NCBI RefSeq assembly: GCF_020037025.1
Contig: NZ_JAIQLH010000145.1
Coordinates: 1-37,259, forward strand
Origin: Streptomyces huiliensis
GTDB lineage: Bacteria > Actinomycetota > Actinomycetes > Streptomycetales > Streptomycetaceae
Reading direction: 5' to 3'
DNA length: 37,259 nt
Part shown: piece by piece, positions 23,924-32,976 of the stretch
Layout: every line of letters begins with the position of its first letter
Numbering within the stretch: the first letter of the stretch is position 1
Position numbers and translations under genes: made by a program
The notes under the pieces: model-generated
Database searches by the model: none
What the model was told of the DNA's origin: nothing
Seen by the model: only the letters and a program-made list of their open reading frames with translations

Positions 23924-26900
23924 GCGCCCAGAACGCCGAGGCCACGGTGGCGGGCCCGCGGCTGCCCCTCCTGTCCGGGGGAGCGGCCGGCGCGCCGGAG
24001 GCGGCCCCGCTGCACCTGGACGGCGCGCGGTGGCGGACGATCACCGAGCGCGCCGCCGACCGGGGGCTCACCCCCGCCGCCGTCCTCGCCACCGCGTTCA
24101 CCGAGGTCCTCGCCCTGTGGTCGAAGGACCCCGCGTTCGCCCTCCGGTGGCGGGACGCGGCCGGCGGCCGGACGGTCACCGTCGACGCGGCCCCCGAGGG
24201 CACCTTCCTCGACCGGGCCCGGCGCCGCGCCGCCGCCCCGGACGCCGCGGGCACGCCCGTCCCCGCCGTGGAGTTCGCCGACGAGCTCGGCGGCCCGGCC
24301 GCGCCCCACCCGGACCCCGTGCCGCCCGTCCTCGCCCTGCGGATCAGGACCGCCGCCGACGGCGTGACCGCCGTCTGGGAGACCGCCCCCGGCGCCCTGC
24401 CCGCCGGCATGGCGGAGGACATGGCCCACTCCTGGTCCGCGCTGCTCGCCGCGCTGGAGGAGGGTGCGGACGCCTGGACGGCGCCCGGCTCCCCGGTCCG
24501 GCTGCCCGCCGCCCAGGAACGCGCCCGCGCCGAGGTCAACGCCACGGCCGCGCCCGTCCCCGAGGGTCTGCTGCACGAGGCCGTGGGCCGCGCCGCCACC
24601 CGTCACCCCGAACGCACGGCCGTCGTCGCGGGCGGCCGACGACTCACGTACGCCGAACTGACGTCCCGCACCCGGCGCATCGGCCGCCGCCTCCGCGAAC
24701 TCGACGTCCGATCGGGCCACTTGGTCGCCGTCTGCATGGAGAAGGGCTGGGAGCAGCCCGTCGGCATCCTCGGCGTCCTGGAGTCCGGCGCCGCCTGGGT
24801 GCCGATCGACCCCGCCCTGCCGGCCGAACGCCGGGAGTACGTCCTGAAGACGACCGAGGCCCGGATCGTCCTCACCCAGCGGTCGGTGGCCGGCCGCTGC
24901 GTCTGGCCCGTCGGCGTCACCGTCCTCGCCGTCGACGACGACGCGGAGTGGGAGGGCGTGGACGACGGGCCGCTGGAGCCCGCGCAGACCCCCGCCGACC
25001 CGGCGTACGTCCTGTTCACCTCCGGCTCCACCGGTCGCCCCAAGGGCGTCGTGGTCCCGCACCGCGGCGCGCTCAACACCGTCCTCGACGTCAACGCCCG
25101 CTACGGCGTCACCTGCGAGGACCGCTTCATCGGCCTGTCCGCCATGAGCTTCGACCTGTCCGTCTGGGACCTGTTCGGCGCGCTCTGCGCCGGTGCCGCC
25201 CTGGTCCTGCCCGACCCGGGCGCCGAGCGGAACCCCGCGCACTGGCTCGACCTCGTCCGCCGCGAACGCGTCACCACCTGGATGGGCGCGCCCGCCCTCT
25301 TCGAGCTGTTCTGCGAACAGGTCGAGCAGGACGACGAGCCGTGGGCCGACTCGCTGCGGCTGCTCATCCTCGGCGGCGACTGGATCCCGCTCTCCCTGCC
25401 CGGCCGCGCCCGGGACATCGCCCCCGACGTCCGCTTCGTCGGCCTCGGCGGCAACACCGAGGCGTCCGTCCTCTCCACCACCTACGACGTGGAGACCGTC
25501 GACCCGGCCTGGACCAGCATCCCGTACGGCAAGCCGCTCACCAACCAGACCGTGCACGTCCTCGACGCGGCGCTGCGCCCCCGGCCCGTCGGCGTCCCCG
25601 GAGACCTGTACATCGGCGGCACCGGCGTGGCGCTCGGCTACTGGCGTGATCCCGAGCGCACCGCCGCCGCCGTCCTCACCCACCCGGAGACCGGCGAACG
25701 CCTCTACCGCACCGGCGACCTGGGCCGCTTCCTGCCGGACGGGAACGTCGAGTTCCTGGGCCGGGAGGACTTCCAGGTCAAGGTGGACGGCCACCGCATC
25801 GAGCTCGGCGAGATCGAGACGGCGTTGCGCGCCCACCCGGCGGTCGACGCGGCCGTCGTCGTCGCGCTGCCCCGGCTCGACGGCGAGCCCGGCCACCGGG
25901 CCCTCGCCGGGTACGTCACCCCCGCCGGCGCCGTCCGCCCGGAGCCCGACGCCCTCCGCGCGCACCTCGCGGAACGGCTGCCGGCCTACCTGTGCCCCGC
26001 CCACCTGACCGTGCTGGAGACGCTGCCGCTCACGGCCCACGGCAAGGTGGACCGCACGGCGCTGCCCGCCCCCGGCGAGAAGCCGGCCGGCACCGCGGCC
26101 GACGCCCCGCGCACCCCGCTGGAGGCCCGACTCGCCGCGCTGTGGTCGGAGATCCTCGGCGTCGACCGGGTCGGCGTGCACGACACCTTCTTCGAGCTGG
26201 GCGGCAACTCGCTGCTGGGGATCCGGGTGATGAACCGGCTGCGCGAGCAGCTGGGCGTCGACGCCGACCCGCACAGCATCTTCCGCCACCGCACGGTCGC
26301 CGAACTCGCCCTGGCCGTCGAGGGGGAGCGGGCCGGCGCCGCCGGGCACACCGGGCTGCCCGCCGTCCGCCCCGAACCGGCCGCCGCCCACGAGCCGTTC
26401 CGCCTCACCGACCAGCAGCAGGCGTACTGCGTCGGCCGCACCGGCGCCCTGTCCTCCGGCAACGTCTCGGCCCACATGTACCTTGAGTTCGAGGGCGAGG
26501 GCCTCGACCGGGACCGGTTCGAGCGGGCCTGGCGGCGGGTGATCGACCGCCACCCCATGCTGCGGGCCGTCGTCCTGCCCGACACCATGGAACAGCGCGT
26601 CCTGGAATCCGTACCGCCGTACGAGATGCCGGTGGCGGACCTCCGCGCCGCCGACGAGGACGGCGTACGCGACGGCCTGGCCGCGATCCGCGAGCGCTAC
26701 TCGCACGAGGTCCGGCCGGTGGACACCTGGCCGCTGTTCGACGTCGTGGTGGCCGAGCTGCCCGCCGGCCGGTCCCGGGTGCACTTCAGCGTGGACGCCC
26801 TGTGCTGCGACTTCGCCAGCATCCGGATCCTCTTCGACGACCTGTCGCACGCCTACGCCGACCCGGAGGCGGACCTCGCCCCGCCGCCCATGACCTACCG

Positions 26901-29652
26901 GGACTACGTCCTGGCCACCGCCGGCCTCGACCGCACCGAGCAGCACCGGAGGTCGGCCGCCTACTGGGAGGAGCGGCTCCGGACGCTGCCGCCGGCCCCG
27001 CGGCTGCCCATGCTCCGTAGCCCGGAGTCGGTCACCGAACCCCGGTTCGTCCGCCGCTCGGTGCGCATCCCCGCCGCACGCTGGGACCGGCTGGTCGCCC
27101 GAGCCGGCGAGGCCGGCCTGACGCCGGCCGGCCTGCTGCTCGCCGCGTACGCCGAGGCCCTGGCGCCCTGGGCCCAGGAGCCCCGCTTCACCCTCAACGT
27201 CACCAACCTCAACCGGCTCCCCGTTCACCCCGAAGTGGACGGTACCGTCGGCGAGTTCGCGTCCTTCGCGCTCGTCGAGGTCGACGCCTCCGGCGGCGAC
27301 GGCTTCGCCGCGCGTGCCCGCAGGACCCAGGAGCGGCTGTGGAACGACCTCAGCCACTCCTACGTCAGCGGCGTGCACCTGCTGCGCGAACTCATGCGGC
27401 AGCGCGGCGGGTTCGACGGTGCCCTGATGCCGATGGTGTTCACCAGTGCCGTACCGCTGGCCGGCGGTACCGCCGGGCTGCTGGGCGGGCTGCTCCGGCA
27501 GGTCGGGGGCATCACCCAGACCCCGCAGGTGTGGATGGACCTGCTGACCGAGGTACAGGACGGCGACCTCGTCGTCAACTGGGACGTCCAGGAGGCCCTG
27601 TTCGACCCCACACTGGTCGATGAGGTGTTCGCCGGCTTCGGCGGGCTGCTGGAGCGGCTGGCCGACGCCGACGACGCCGGCGCCTGGACCGCGCCGGATC
27701 CGCTGCCGCCGGCCACCCGGCTCTCCCTGGCGGGACTCGGCGACGGCGGCACCCGCGAGCTGCCCGACCGCCTCGTCCACGACGCCTTCCGCGAGCAGGC
27801 GGCCCTGCGGCCCGACACCCCGGCTGTGATCGCAGCCGACCGCACCCTCACCTACGCCGAACTCCACCGCGAGGCGAGCCGCGTCGCCCACTGGCTGCGG
27901 GCAAGGGGCGCGGCGCCCGGCCGGCCCGTCGGCATCGTCCTCGACAAGGGCTGGGCCCAGATCGTCGCGGCCTACGCCGTCCTCTACGCGGGCGCGCCCT
28001 ACCTGCCCGTCGACCCGGACGCCCCCGCCGAGCGGACGCGCGCCCTGCTCGACCGCTGCGGCGCCGGCCTCGTCCTCACCCGCGGGGGCCTGGCCGACAA
28101 GGCGGCCGGACGGGAGGCGCTCCTCCTCGACGAGCCGCTCCCGGCGGACGTACCGGACACCGCCGAACCGCCCGCGCCCGCCGCGACCCCGTCCGACCTG
28201 GCGTACGTGCTGTTCACCTCCGGCTCCTCCGGCCGCCCGAAGGGGGTGATGACCGAGCACCGCGGCGTCGTCAACGCCCTGCGGGAGACCGTCGAGGAGT
28301 TCGGCGTCTGCCCCGGCGACCGGGTGCTCGCACTCACCGCGCTCCACCACGACATGTCCGTCTTCGACGTGTTCGGGGTCCTCGGCGCCGGCGGGACGCT
28401 GGTGATGCCCGAGGCCGCGCAGCGCCGCGAGGCCGCGCACTGGGCGCGGCTGCTGGCCGGCCACCGGATCACGCTCTGGAACTCCGTCCCCGCGATGATG
28501 GAGATGCTCCTGGAGCACCTGGGCCCCGACCTCGGCGTCCTGGAACCGCTGCGGCTGGCCTTCCTGGGCGGCGACTGGCTGTCCGTACCCGCCGTCCGCC
28601 GGCTCACCGAGGAGGCGAACGTGGAGGTGGTGAGCGTCGGCGGCCCCACCGAGACCACGCTCTGGAACATCCGGCACCGCGTCCGCCGGCTGGAGCCGGG
28701 CCGGCGCACCGTCCCGTACGGCACGCCGATCGCCAACACACGCTACCGCATCCTCGACGAGCGGCTGCGCGACCGGCCGGTCTGGGCGACGGGCGAGATG
28801 TACGTCGCGGGCGTCGGCCTCGCGCGCGGCTACTGGGACGACCCCGAGCGCACCGCCGCCGCCTTCCTCACCCACCCGGAGACCGGCGAACGGCTGTACC
28901 GCACCGGCGACTTGGGCCGCTTCCTGCCGGACGGGACGATCGAGTTCGTCGGCCGCGCCGACTTCCAGATCCAGGTGGGCGGCCACCGGATCGAGCCCGG
29001 CGAGGTGGAGGCGGCGCTCCTGACCCACCCGGACGCGGCCGCCGCCGTGGTCACCGGGCGCCGCACGGCCGGCGGGCCCGGCCACCGGGGCCTGACCGGG
29101 TACGTCGTCCCGGCCACCGGCGCCGACCGGGACGGGCTGCCGGACCGGCTGCGCGCCCACCTGCGCGGCACCCTGCCAGGACACCTGGTGCCGTCCGCGT
29201 TCGTCCTCCTCGACGCGCTGCCGCTCAACGCCAACGGCAAGGTGGACCGGGCCGCCCTGCCCGAACCCGCCGCCGAACCGGCAGGATCCCCGGACGCGCC
29301 GCGCTCCGCGGTGGCCGAGGTCTGCGCCGGCGTCTGGGCCGAGGTGCTGGACCACCCGGCCGTCGGTGAGCACGAGAACTTCTTCGCCCTGGGCGGCGAT
29401 TCGGTGCTCGCCACCCGCATCGTCACCCGGCTCCGGCAGGTCTTCACGTCCGACGGGATCTCGCTGCGGACGCTGTTCCTGTCGCCGACGGTCGCCGGGC
29501 TCGCCGAGGCGATCACGGCGGGGGAGGGGGTACCCGGCCGCTCGGAGGCGGTCGCCGGGATCCACCTGCGGGTCTCCCGGATGTCCCCGGAGGAGGTCGC
29601 CCGCGAGCTGTCTGCCCGCCGGGGCGTGGTGAAGGACGGTGCGGACGCGTGA
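23920..29652 (+). CDS. NRPS: truncated Cy-A-T-Cy-A-T
   Basis: 1910 residues, start overlapping the previous stop (ATGA). Residues 1-205 resemble only the C-terminal half of a Cy domain (LDGARWRTITERAADRGLTP, AFTEVLALWSKDPAF) and lack the catalytic motif. A1 (about 210-715): LFTSGSTGRPKG, FDLSVWDLF (Asp412), GGNTEAS, AHGKVDR; pocket roughly D-L-W-M-I-G-L-V, not a code I recognise. T1: Ser764 in LGGNS. A full Cy domain starts near 827 with LTDQQQAYCVGR and has DxxxxDxxS as Asp959, Asp964, Ser967, so it should condense and heterocyclise Cys, Ser or Thr. A2 (about 1280-1775): FTSGSSGRPKG, Asp1478, GGPTETT, NGKVDR; pocket roughly D-M-F-N-F-G-V-L, nearest to DLYNLSLI-type Cys codes but not identical. 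T2: Ser1828 in LGGDS. No oxidase or TE domain. Likely supplies a thiazoline or oxazoline. Confidence 0.93.
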   Translation: MSAQNAEATVAGPRLPLLSGGAAGAPEAAPLHLDGARWRTITERAADRGLTPAAVLATAFTEVLALWSKDPAFALRWRDAAGGRTVTVDAAPEGTFLDRARRRAAAPDAAGTPVPAVEFADELGGPAAPHPDPVPPVLALRIRTAADGVTAVWETAPGALPAGMAEDMAHSWSALLAALEEGADAWTAPGSPVRLPAAQERARAEVNATAAPVPEGLLHEAVGRAATRHPERTAVVAGGRRLTYAELTSRTRRIGRRLRELDVRSGHLVAVCMEKGWEQPVGILGVLESGAAWVPIDPALPAERREYVLKTTEARIVLTQRSVAGRCVWPVGVTVLAVDDDAEWEGVDDGPLEPAQTPADPAYVLFTSGSTGRPKGVVVPHRGALNTVLDVNARYGVTCEDRFIGLSAMSFDLSVWDLFGALCAGAALVLPDPGAERNPAHWLDLVRRERVTTWMGAPALFELFCEQVEQDDEPWADSLRLLILGGDWIPLSLPGRARDIAPDVRFVGLGGNTEASVLSTTYDVETVDPAWTSIPYGKPLTNQTVHVLDAALRPRPVGVPGDLYIGGTGVALGYWRDPERTAAAVLTHPETGERLYRTGDLGRFLPDGNVEFLGREDFQVKVDGHRIELGEIETALRAHPAVDAAVVVALPRLDGEPGHRALAGYVTPAGAVRPEPDALRAHLAERLPAYLCPAHLTVLETLPLTAHGKVDRTALPAPGEKPAGTAADAPRTPLEARLAALWSEILGVDRVGVHDTFFELGGNSLLGIRVMNRLREQLGVDADPHSIFRHRTVAELALAVEGERAGAAGHTGLPAVRPEPAAAHEPFRLTDQQQAYCVGRTGALSSGNVSAHMYLEFEGEGLDRDRFERAWRRVIDRHPMLRAVVLPDTMEQRVLESVPPYEMPVADLRAADEDGVRDGLAAIRERYSHEVRPVDTWPLFDVVVAELPAGRSRVHFSVDALCCDFASIRILFDDLSHAYADPEADLAPPPMTYRDYVLATAGLDRTEQHRRSAAYWEERLRTLPPAPRLPMLRSPESVTEPRFVRRSVRIPAARWDRLVARAGEAGLTPAGLLLAAYAEALAPWAQEPRFTLNVTNLNRLPVHPEVDGTVGEFASFALVEVDASGGDGFAARARRTQERLWNDLSHSYVSGVHLLRELMRQRGGFDGALMPMVFTSAVPLAGGTAGLLGGLLRQVGGITQTPQVWMDLLTEVQDGDLVVNWDVQEALFDPTLVDEVFAGFGGLLERLADADDAGAWTAPDPLPPATRLSLAGLGDGGTRELPDRLVHDAFREQAALRPDTPAVIAADRTLTYAELHREASRVAHWLRARGAAPGRPVGIVLDKGWAQIVAAYAVLYAGAPYLPVDPDAPAERTRALLDRCGAGLVLTRGGLADKAAGREALLLDEPLPADVPDTAEPPAPAATPSDLAYVLFTSGSSGRPKGVMTEHRGVVNALRETVEEFGVCPGDRVLALTALHHDMSVFDVFGVLGAGGTLVMPEAAQRREAAHWARLLAGHRITLWNSVPAMMEMLLEHLGPDLGVLEPLRLAFLGGDWLSVPAVRRLTEEANVEVVSVGGPTETTLWNIRHRVRRLEPGRRTVPYGTPIANTRYRILDERLRDRPVWATGEMYVAGVGLARGYWDDPERTAAAFLTHPETGERLYRTGDLGRFLPDGTIEFVGRADFQIQVGGHRIEPGEVEAALLTHPDAAAAVVTGRRTAGGPGHRGLTGYVVPATGADRDGLPDRLRAHLRGTLPGHLVPSAFVLLDALPLNANGKVDRAALPEPAAEPAGSPDAPRSAVAEVCAGVWAEVLDHPAVGEHENFFALGGDSVLATRIVTRLRQVFTSDGISLRTLFLSPTVAGLAEAITAGEGVPGRSEAVAGIHLRVSRMSPEEVARELSARRGVVKDGADA

Positions 29653-31142
29653 AGGTGATGGCCGATCAGAAGCTGCTGCTGCATGAACTCGTCGCCCGTC
29701 AGGCCGCGCTGACCCCCGACGTCGAAGCCGTGACGGCCGGCCGGGAGCGGCTCACCTACCGGGAGCTGGACGAGTCCGCCGAGGCGCTGGCCGCGCACCT
29801 GCGGCGGCTCGGCGCCGGGCCCGAGACGCCCGTCGGCGTCTGCCTGGGCCGCACCCCCTGGCTCGTGGTCGCCGTCCTCGGCGTGCTCAAGGCCGGGGCG
29901 GCGTACGTGCCGCTCGACCCGGCGTTCCCCGCCGACCGCATGGAGTTCATGCTCCGCGACAGCGGCGCGCGGCTCGTCGTCACCGAGGACGCGTACCGCG
30001 GCCGGCTGGCGGGCGGCCCCGGCGCGGTGGTGTCGCTGGACCGCGACTGGTCCCGGATCGCCGCCGCGGACCCGGCCCCCGCCTCCGGACCCGACGCCGC
30101 CAACCTCGCCTACGTCCTCTACACCTCCGGCTCCACGGGCCGCCCGAAGGGCGTGGCCGTCGAACACCGCAGCGCCGCCGCCTTCGTGGACTGGGCGCTG
30201 ACCGCGTTCACCCCCCGGGAGCTGCGCCATACGCTGGCCTCCACCTCGCTCTGCTTCGACCTGTCGGTCTTCGAGCTGTTCACCCCGCTGGCGTGCGGCG
30301 GGACGGTGGTGCTGGCGGAGACGGTGTTCCACCTGCCGGTGGCCGCCGCCCGGCGGCCCGTCACCCTCGTCAACACCGTCCCCAGCCTCCTCCTGGACCT
30401 GCTGGCCTCCGGGCCGCTGCCCGCCTCGGTGCTGACGGTCAACCTGGCGGGGGAGGCACTTCCGGCCACCCTGGCGCAGAAGCTCCACGACACCGGGACC
30501 GTGGAACGCGTGCACAACCTGTACGGCCCGACCGAGGACACCACGTACTCCACCTGGAGCCGGGTGCCCCGGTGCTGCGCCAGGCCGCTGATCGGCCGGC
30601 CGGTGACGGGGACGGCCGCCTACGTCCTGGACGCGGCCGGGCGCCCGGTCCCGGACGGCGAGGCCGGGGAGCTCTTCCTCGGCGGCGCCGGGCTGGCCCG
30701 CGGCTACCTGGGCCGGCCGGGGCTCACGGCCGAACGGTTCGTGCCGGACCCGTTCTCCGGGGCGCCCGGGGCCCGGCTCTACCGGACCGGCGACCTGGCC
30801 CGGCGGCTGCCCTCGGGCGAACTCGACTACCTGGGCCGGGCGGACCAGCAGGTAAAGGTGCGGGGGCTGCGGATCGAGCCGGGGGAGATCGAGGGCGTCC
30901 TGCTGGAGCGGCCGGAGGTCCGCCGGGCCGCCGTCGTCGCCCGCGGCGCCGCCGCCGACACCGCCGGGTTGGTCGCCTACGTCGAGTGCGACGGAGACCC
31001 GGACCCCGCCGTGCTCAGGAAGCACCTGGGAGACCGGCTGCCCTCCTACATGATCCCGTCCGCGTTCGTCCCGATGGCCTCCCTGCCGCTCACCGTCACC
31101 GGGAAAATCGACGTCAACGCCCTCCCCACACCCCCCGGCTGA
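29649..31142 (+). CDS. Stand-alone adenylation domain, predicted alanine
   Basis: 497 residues; the GTG start overlaps the previous stop (GTGA), with GTG 29655 and ATG 29658 as alternatives. A complete A domain and nothing else: LTYRELDE, LYTSGSTGRPKG, FDLSVFELF (Asp204), NLYGPTEDTT, YRTGDLARR, and the A10 lysine in VTGKIDV. By eye the pocket reads D-L-F-N-N-A-L-T-(Y), the code I recall for alanine (DLFNNALTYK). It has no carrier domain, while the C-T-TR protein two genes upstream has a carrier and no A domain, so trans-loading of alanine onto that carrier is the natural inference. It could instead serve a defective A domain elsewhere, such as A1 of the preceding protein. Confidence 0.93.
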   Translation: MKVMADQKLLLHELVARQAALTPDVEAVTAGRERLTYRELDESAEALAAHLRRLGAGPETPVGVCLGRTPWLVVAVLGVLKAGAAYVPLDPAFPADRMEFMLRDSGARLVVTEDAYRGRLAGGPGAVVSLDRDWSRIAAADPAPASGPDAANLAYVLYTSGSTGRPKGVAVEHRSAAAFVDWALTAFTPRELRHTLASTSLCFDLSVFELFTPLACGGTVVLAETVFHLPVAAARRPVTLVNTVPSLLLDLLASGPLPASVLTVNLAGEALPATLAQKLHDTGTVERVHNLYGPTEDTTYSTWSRVPRCCARPLIGRPVTGTAAYVLDAAGRPVPDGEAGELFLGGAGLARGYLGRPGLTAERFVPDPFSGAPGARLYRTGDLARRLPSGELDYLGRADQQVKVRGLRIEPGEIEGVLLERPEVRRAAVVARGAAADTAGLVAYVECDGDPDPAVLRKHLGDRLPSYMIPSAFVPMASLPLTVTGKIDVNALPTPPG

Positions 31143-31246
31143 CCGGCCGTCGGAAGCGGCGAATTCCAAGGGAACGGGCGGCGGCCGAAATTCACGTCCG
31201 CCCTCCGAATAACCGGAAATCGAGTGCTAAACTCGCGGCCACCATG

Positions 31247-31265
31247 CGCGGTAAGGCTACCCTTA
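31247..31265. promoter_or_regulatory. Iron-box-like operator (DmdR/IdeR type) before the exporter
   Basis: CGCGGTAAGGCTACCCTTA matches the actinobacterial iron-box consensus TWAGGTWAGSCTWACCTWA at 15 of 19 positions by my count, and contains the inverted repeat GTAAGG-CTAC-CCTTAC (31251-31266). It lies 103 bases before the exporter start in a 225-base gap that otherwise shows only the short dyad CGAGT-GCTAA-ACTCG (31221-31235). If real, iron-loaded DmdR/IdeR would repress the exporter operon. Confidence 0.5.
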
Positions 31266-31367
31266 CTCGATGAGGCGGCGGCTCGCCGGAAATGAATTCG
31301 GAAACGATTGTCAATGCACCGCCCATGGCCCCGCCGACCGCCGCAGCAACCCAACGGAGAGGCTTTA

Positions 31368-32942
31368 GTGAGCGCCACGGATACCGCGGTGGGCCGGCAG
31401 GCCCGCATCGTGCTCATCATCACCGTCGTCGCCTCGGCGCTATTGGTCATCGATATCACTATCGTTTCCGTGGCGCTGCCCTCGATCCAGTCGGACCTCG
31501 GCGGTTCACTGGCCGCGCTGCAGTGGATCATCATCGGCTACACGGTCACGTTCGGCGCCTTCCAACAGGCGGCCGGCTCGCTGTCCGACCGGCTGGGCCG
31601 CCGGGCGATGTTCATGAGCGGCATCGCCCTGTTCACCCTCTCGTCCCTCGCCTGCGGCCTCGCCCCCAACGCGCTGACGCTCGACCTGGCCCGCGGCGTC
31701 CAGGGCATCGGCGCGGCCTTCGTGCTGGCCAACGCGATGCCGCTGATCGCCCAGGTCTACGAGGGCCAGGCCCGCAACATGGCCATCGCCGTCTGGGGCA
31801 CCACCCTCGGCGCCTGTGGCGCGGTCGCGCCCGTCATCGGCGGCCTGCTGGTCGACCTCACCCAGTGGCGCTACCTGTTCCTGATCAACGTGCCCATCGG
31901 GGCCATAGCCCTGTTCCTCTGTCGCACCCGGCTGCCCGCCGACCCGCCGCGCACGTCGCTGTCCGGCATCGACTGGACCGGCGCGGGCCTGCTCGTCCTC
32001 ACCCTCGGCGTCGTCAACTTCGGCCTGACCCAGGGCGAGGAGCAGGGCTGGGGGAGCGCCGCGACCCTCGCCCAGCTCGGGGTGGGCGTGGTGCTGCTCG
32101 CCGGGTTCCTGGTGCTGGAGCGGCGGGTGAAGGCGCCCACGCTCGACCTGTCGCTGTTCAAGGTGCCCACCTTCGTGGCGGCCACCCTGATCGCCTTCTT
32201 CTCCCGCTTCGCCACCGTCGGCGGCTCGGTGTACTACATCCTGTACTTCCAGAGCGCCCGGGGGCTCAGCCCGCTGCAGAACGGCCTGCTGATGATGGCC
32301 ATCTTCGCCCCGCAGCTGGGCATGGGCCTGGTGGCCGGCAAGCTCCAGGCCAAGTACTCGCCGTCGCACATCATCGCCGCGGGCTTCGGCATCCTCGCGG
32401 TCGGCGGCCTCGCCATGGCCTGGTCCTTCGACCGCGACACCACCATCTGGGCCGCCCTGCCCGGCCTGCTGCTGTGGGGCGTCGGCGGCGGACTGGCCGG
32501 CAGCCCGTCGATGTCCCTCGCCGTGAACGTGGTGCCCAAGCAGCGCGCCGGCATGGCCTCCGGAGCCATCAACAGCCTCTTCATGTTCGGCGCCGGCGCC
32601 GGTGCCGCGATCTTCGGCATCCTCTTCCGCGACCGCATCTCCGACAAGGCCGGCGGCGAGGCCGTGCTCGCCGGCGCCGACCACGACGAGATCGTCTCCG
32701 CCGCCGCGCAGGGCGACATCTCCCGCGCCCTGGAACACGTCCCCGACGCCGTGACCGGCCAGGTCCGCCGCACCCTGGAGACGGCGGTCTCCGACGGCGC
32801 GTCCAACGTGATGACCTGGGCCGCGATCATCTGCGTGGGCACCGCGGCCGTCGCCCTCACCCTCGTCCGCAAGAAGGACCTGCTCACCGGCGCCCCCGAA
32901 CCGGAGAAGACCCCGGGCAAGGCCGAACCCGAACCGGCCTGA
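31368..32942 (+). CDS. MFS exporter, DHA2 (EmrB/QacA, 14-helix) family
   Basis: Drug:proton antiporter of 524 residues in the cytoplasmic membrane. I take the GTG at 31368 (MSATDTAVGRQ), with GGAGAGG five bases upstream; an in-frame ATG further upstream at 31314 has no comparable site. Helix 1 holds the family motif VIDITIVSVALPSIQSDLG; motif A is GSLSDRLGRRAMF; motif C is GACGAVAPVIGG. Length and helix content fit the 14-segment type. It probably exports the cluster product and gives self-resistance. A possible iron box precedes it, and the SDR gene follows 34 bases on, presumably co-transcribed. It does not carry the shared GGTTGG promoter box. Confidence 0.94.
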   Translation: MSATDTAVGRQARIVLIITVVASALLVIDITIVSVALPSIQSDLGGSLAALQWIIIGYTVTFGAFQQAAGSLSDRLGRRAMFMSGIALFTLSSLACGLAPNALTLDLARGVQGIGAAFVLANAMPLIAQVYEGQARNMAIAVWGTTLGACGAVAPVIGGLLVDLTQWRYLFLINVPIGAIALFLCRTRLPADPPRTSLSGIDWTGAGLLVLTLGVVNFGLTQGEEQGWGSAATLAQLGVGVVLLAGFLVLERRVKAPTLDLSLFKVPTFVAATLIAFFSRFATVGGSVYYILYFQSARGLSPLQNGLLMMAIFAPQLGMGLVAGKLQAKYSPSHIIAAGFGILAVGGLAMAWSFDRDTTIWAALPGLLLWGVGGGLAGSPSMSLAVNVVPKQRAGMASGAINSLFMFGAGAGAAIFGILFRDRISDKAGGEAVLAGADHDEIVSAAAQGDISRALEHVPDAVTGQVRRTLETAVSDGASNVMTWAAIICVGTAAVALTLVRKKDLLTGAPEPEKTPGKAEPEPA

Positions 32943-32976
32943 GCCCCCAGCCCGTTCCCCCACGCCAGGAGCCCGC

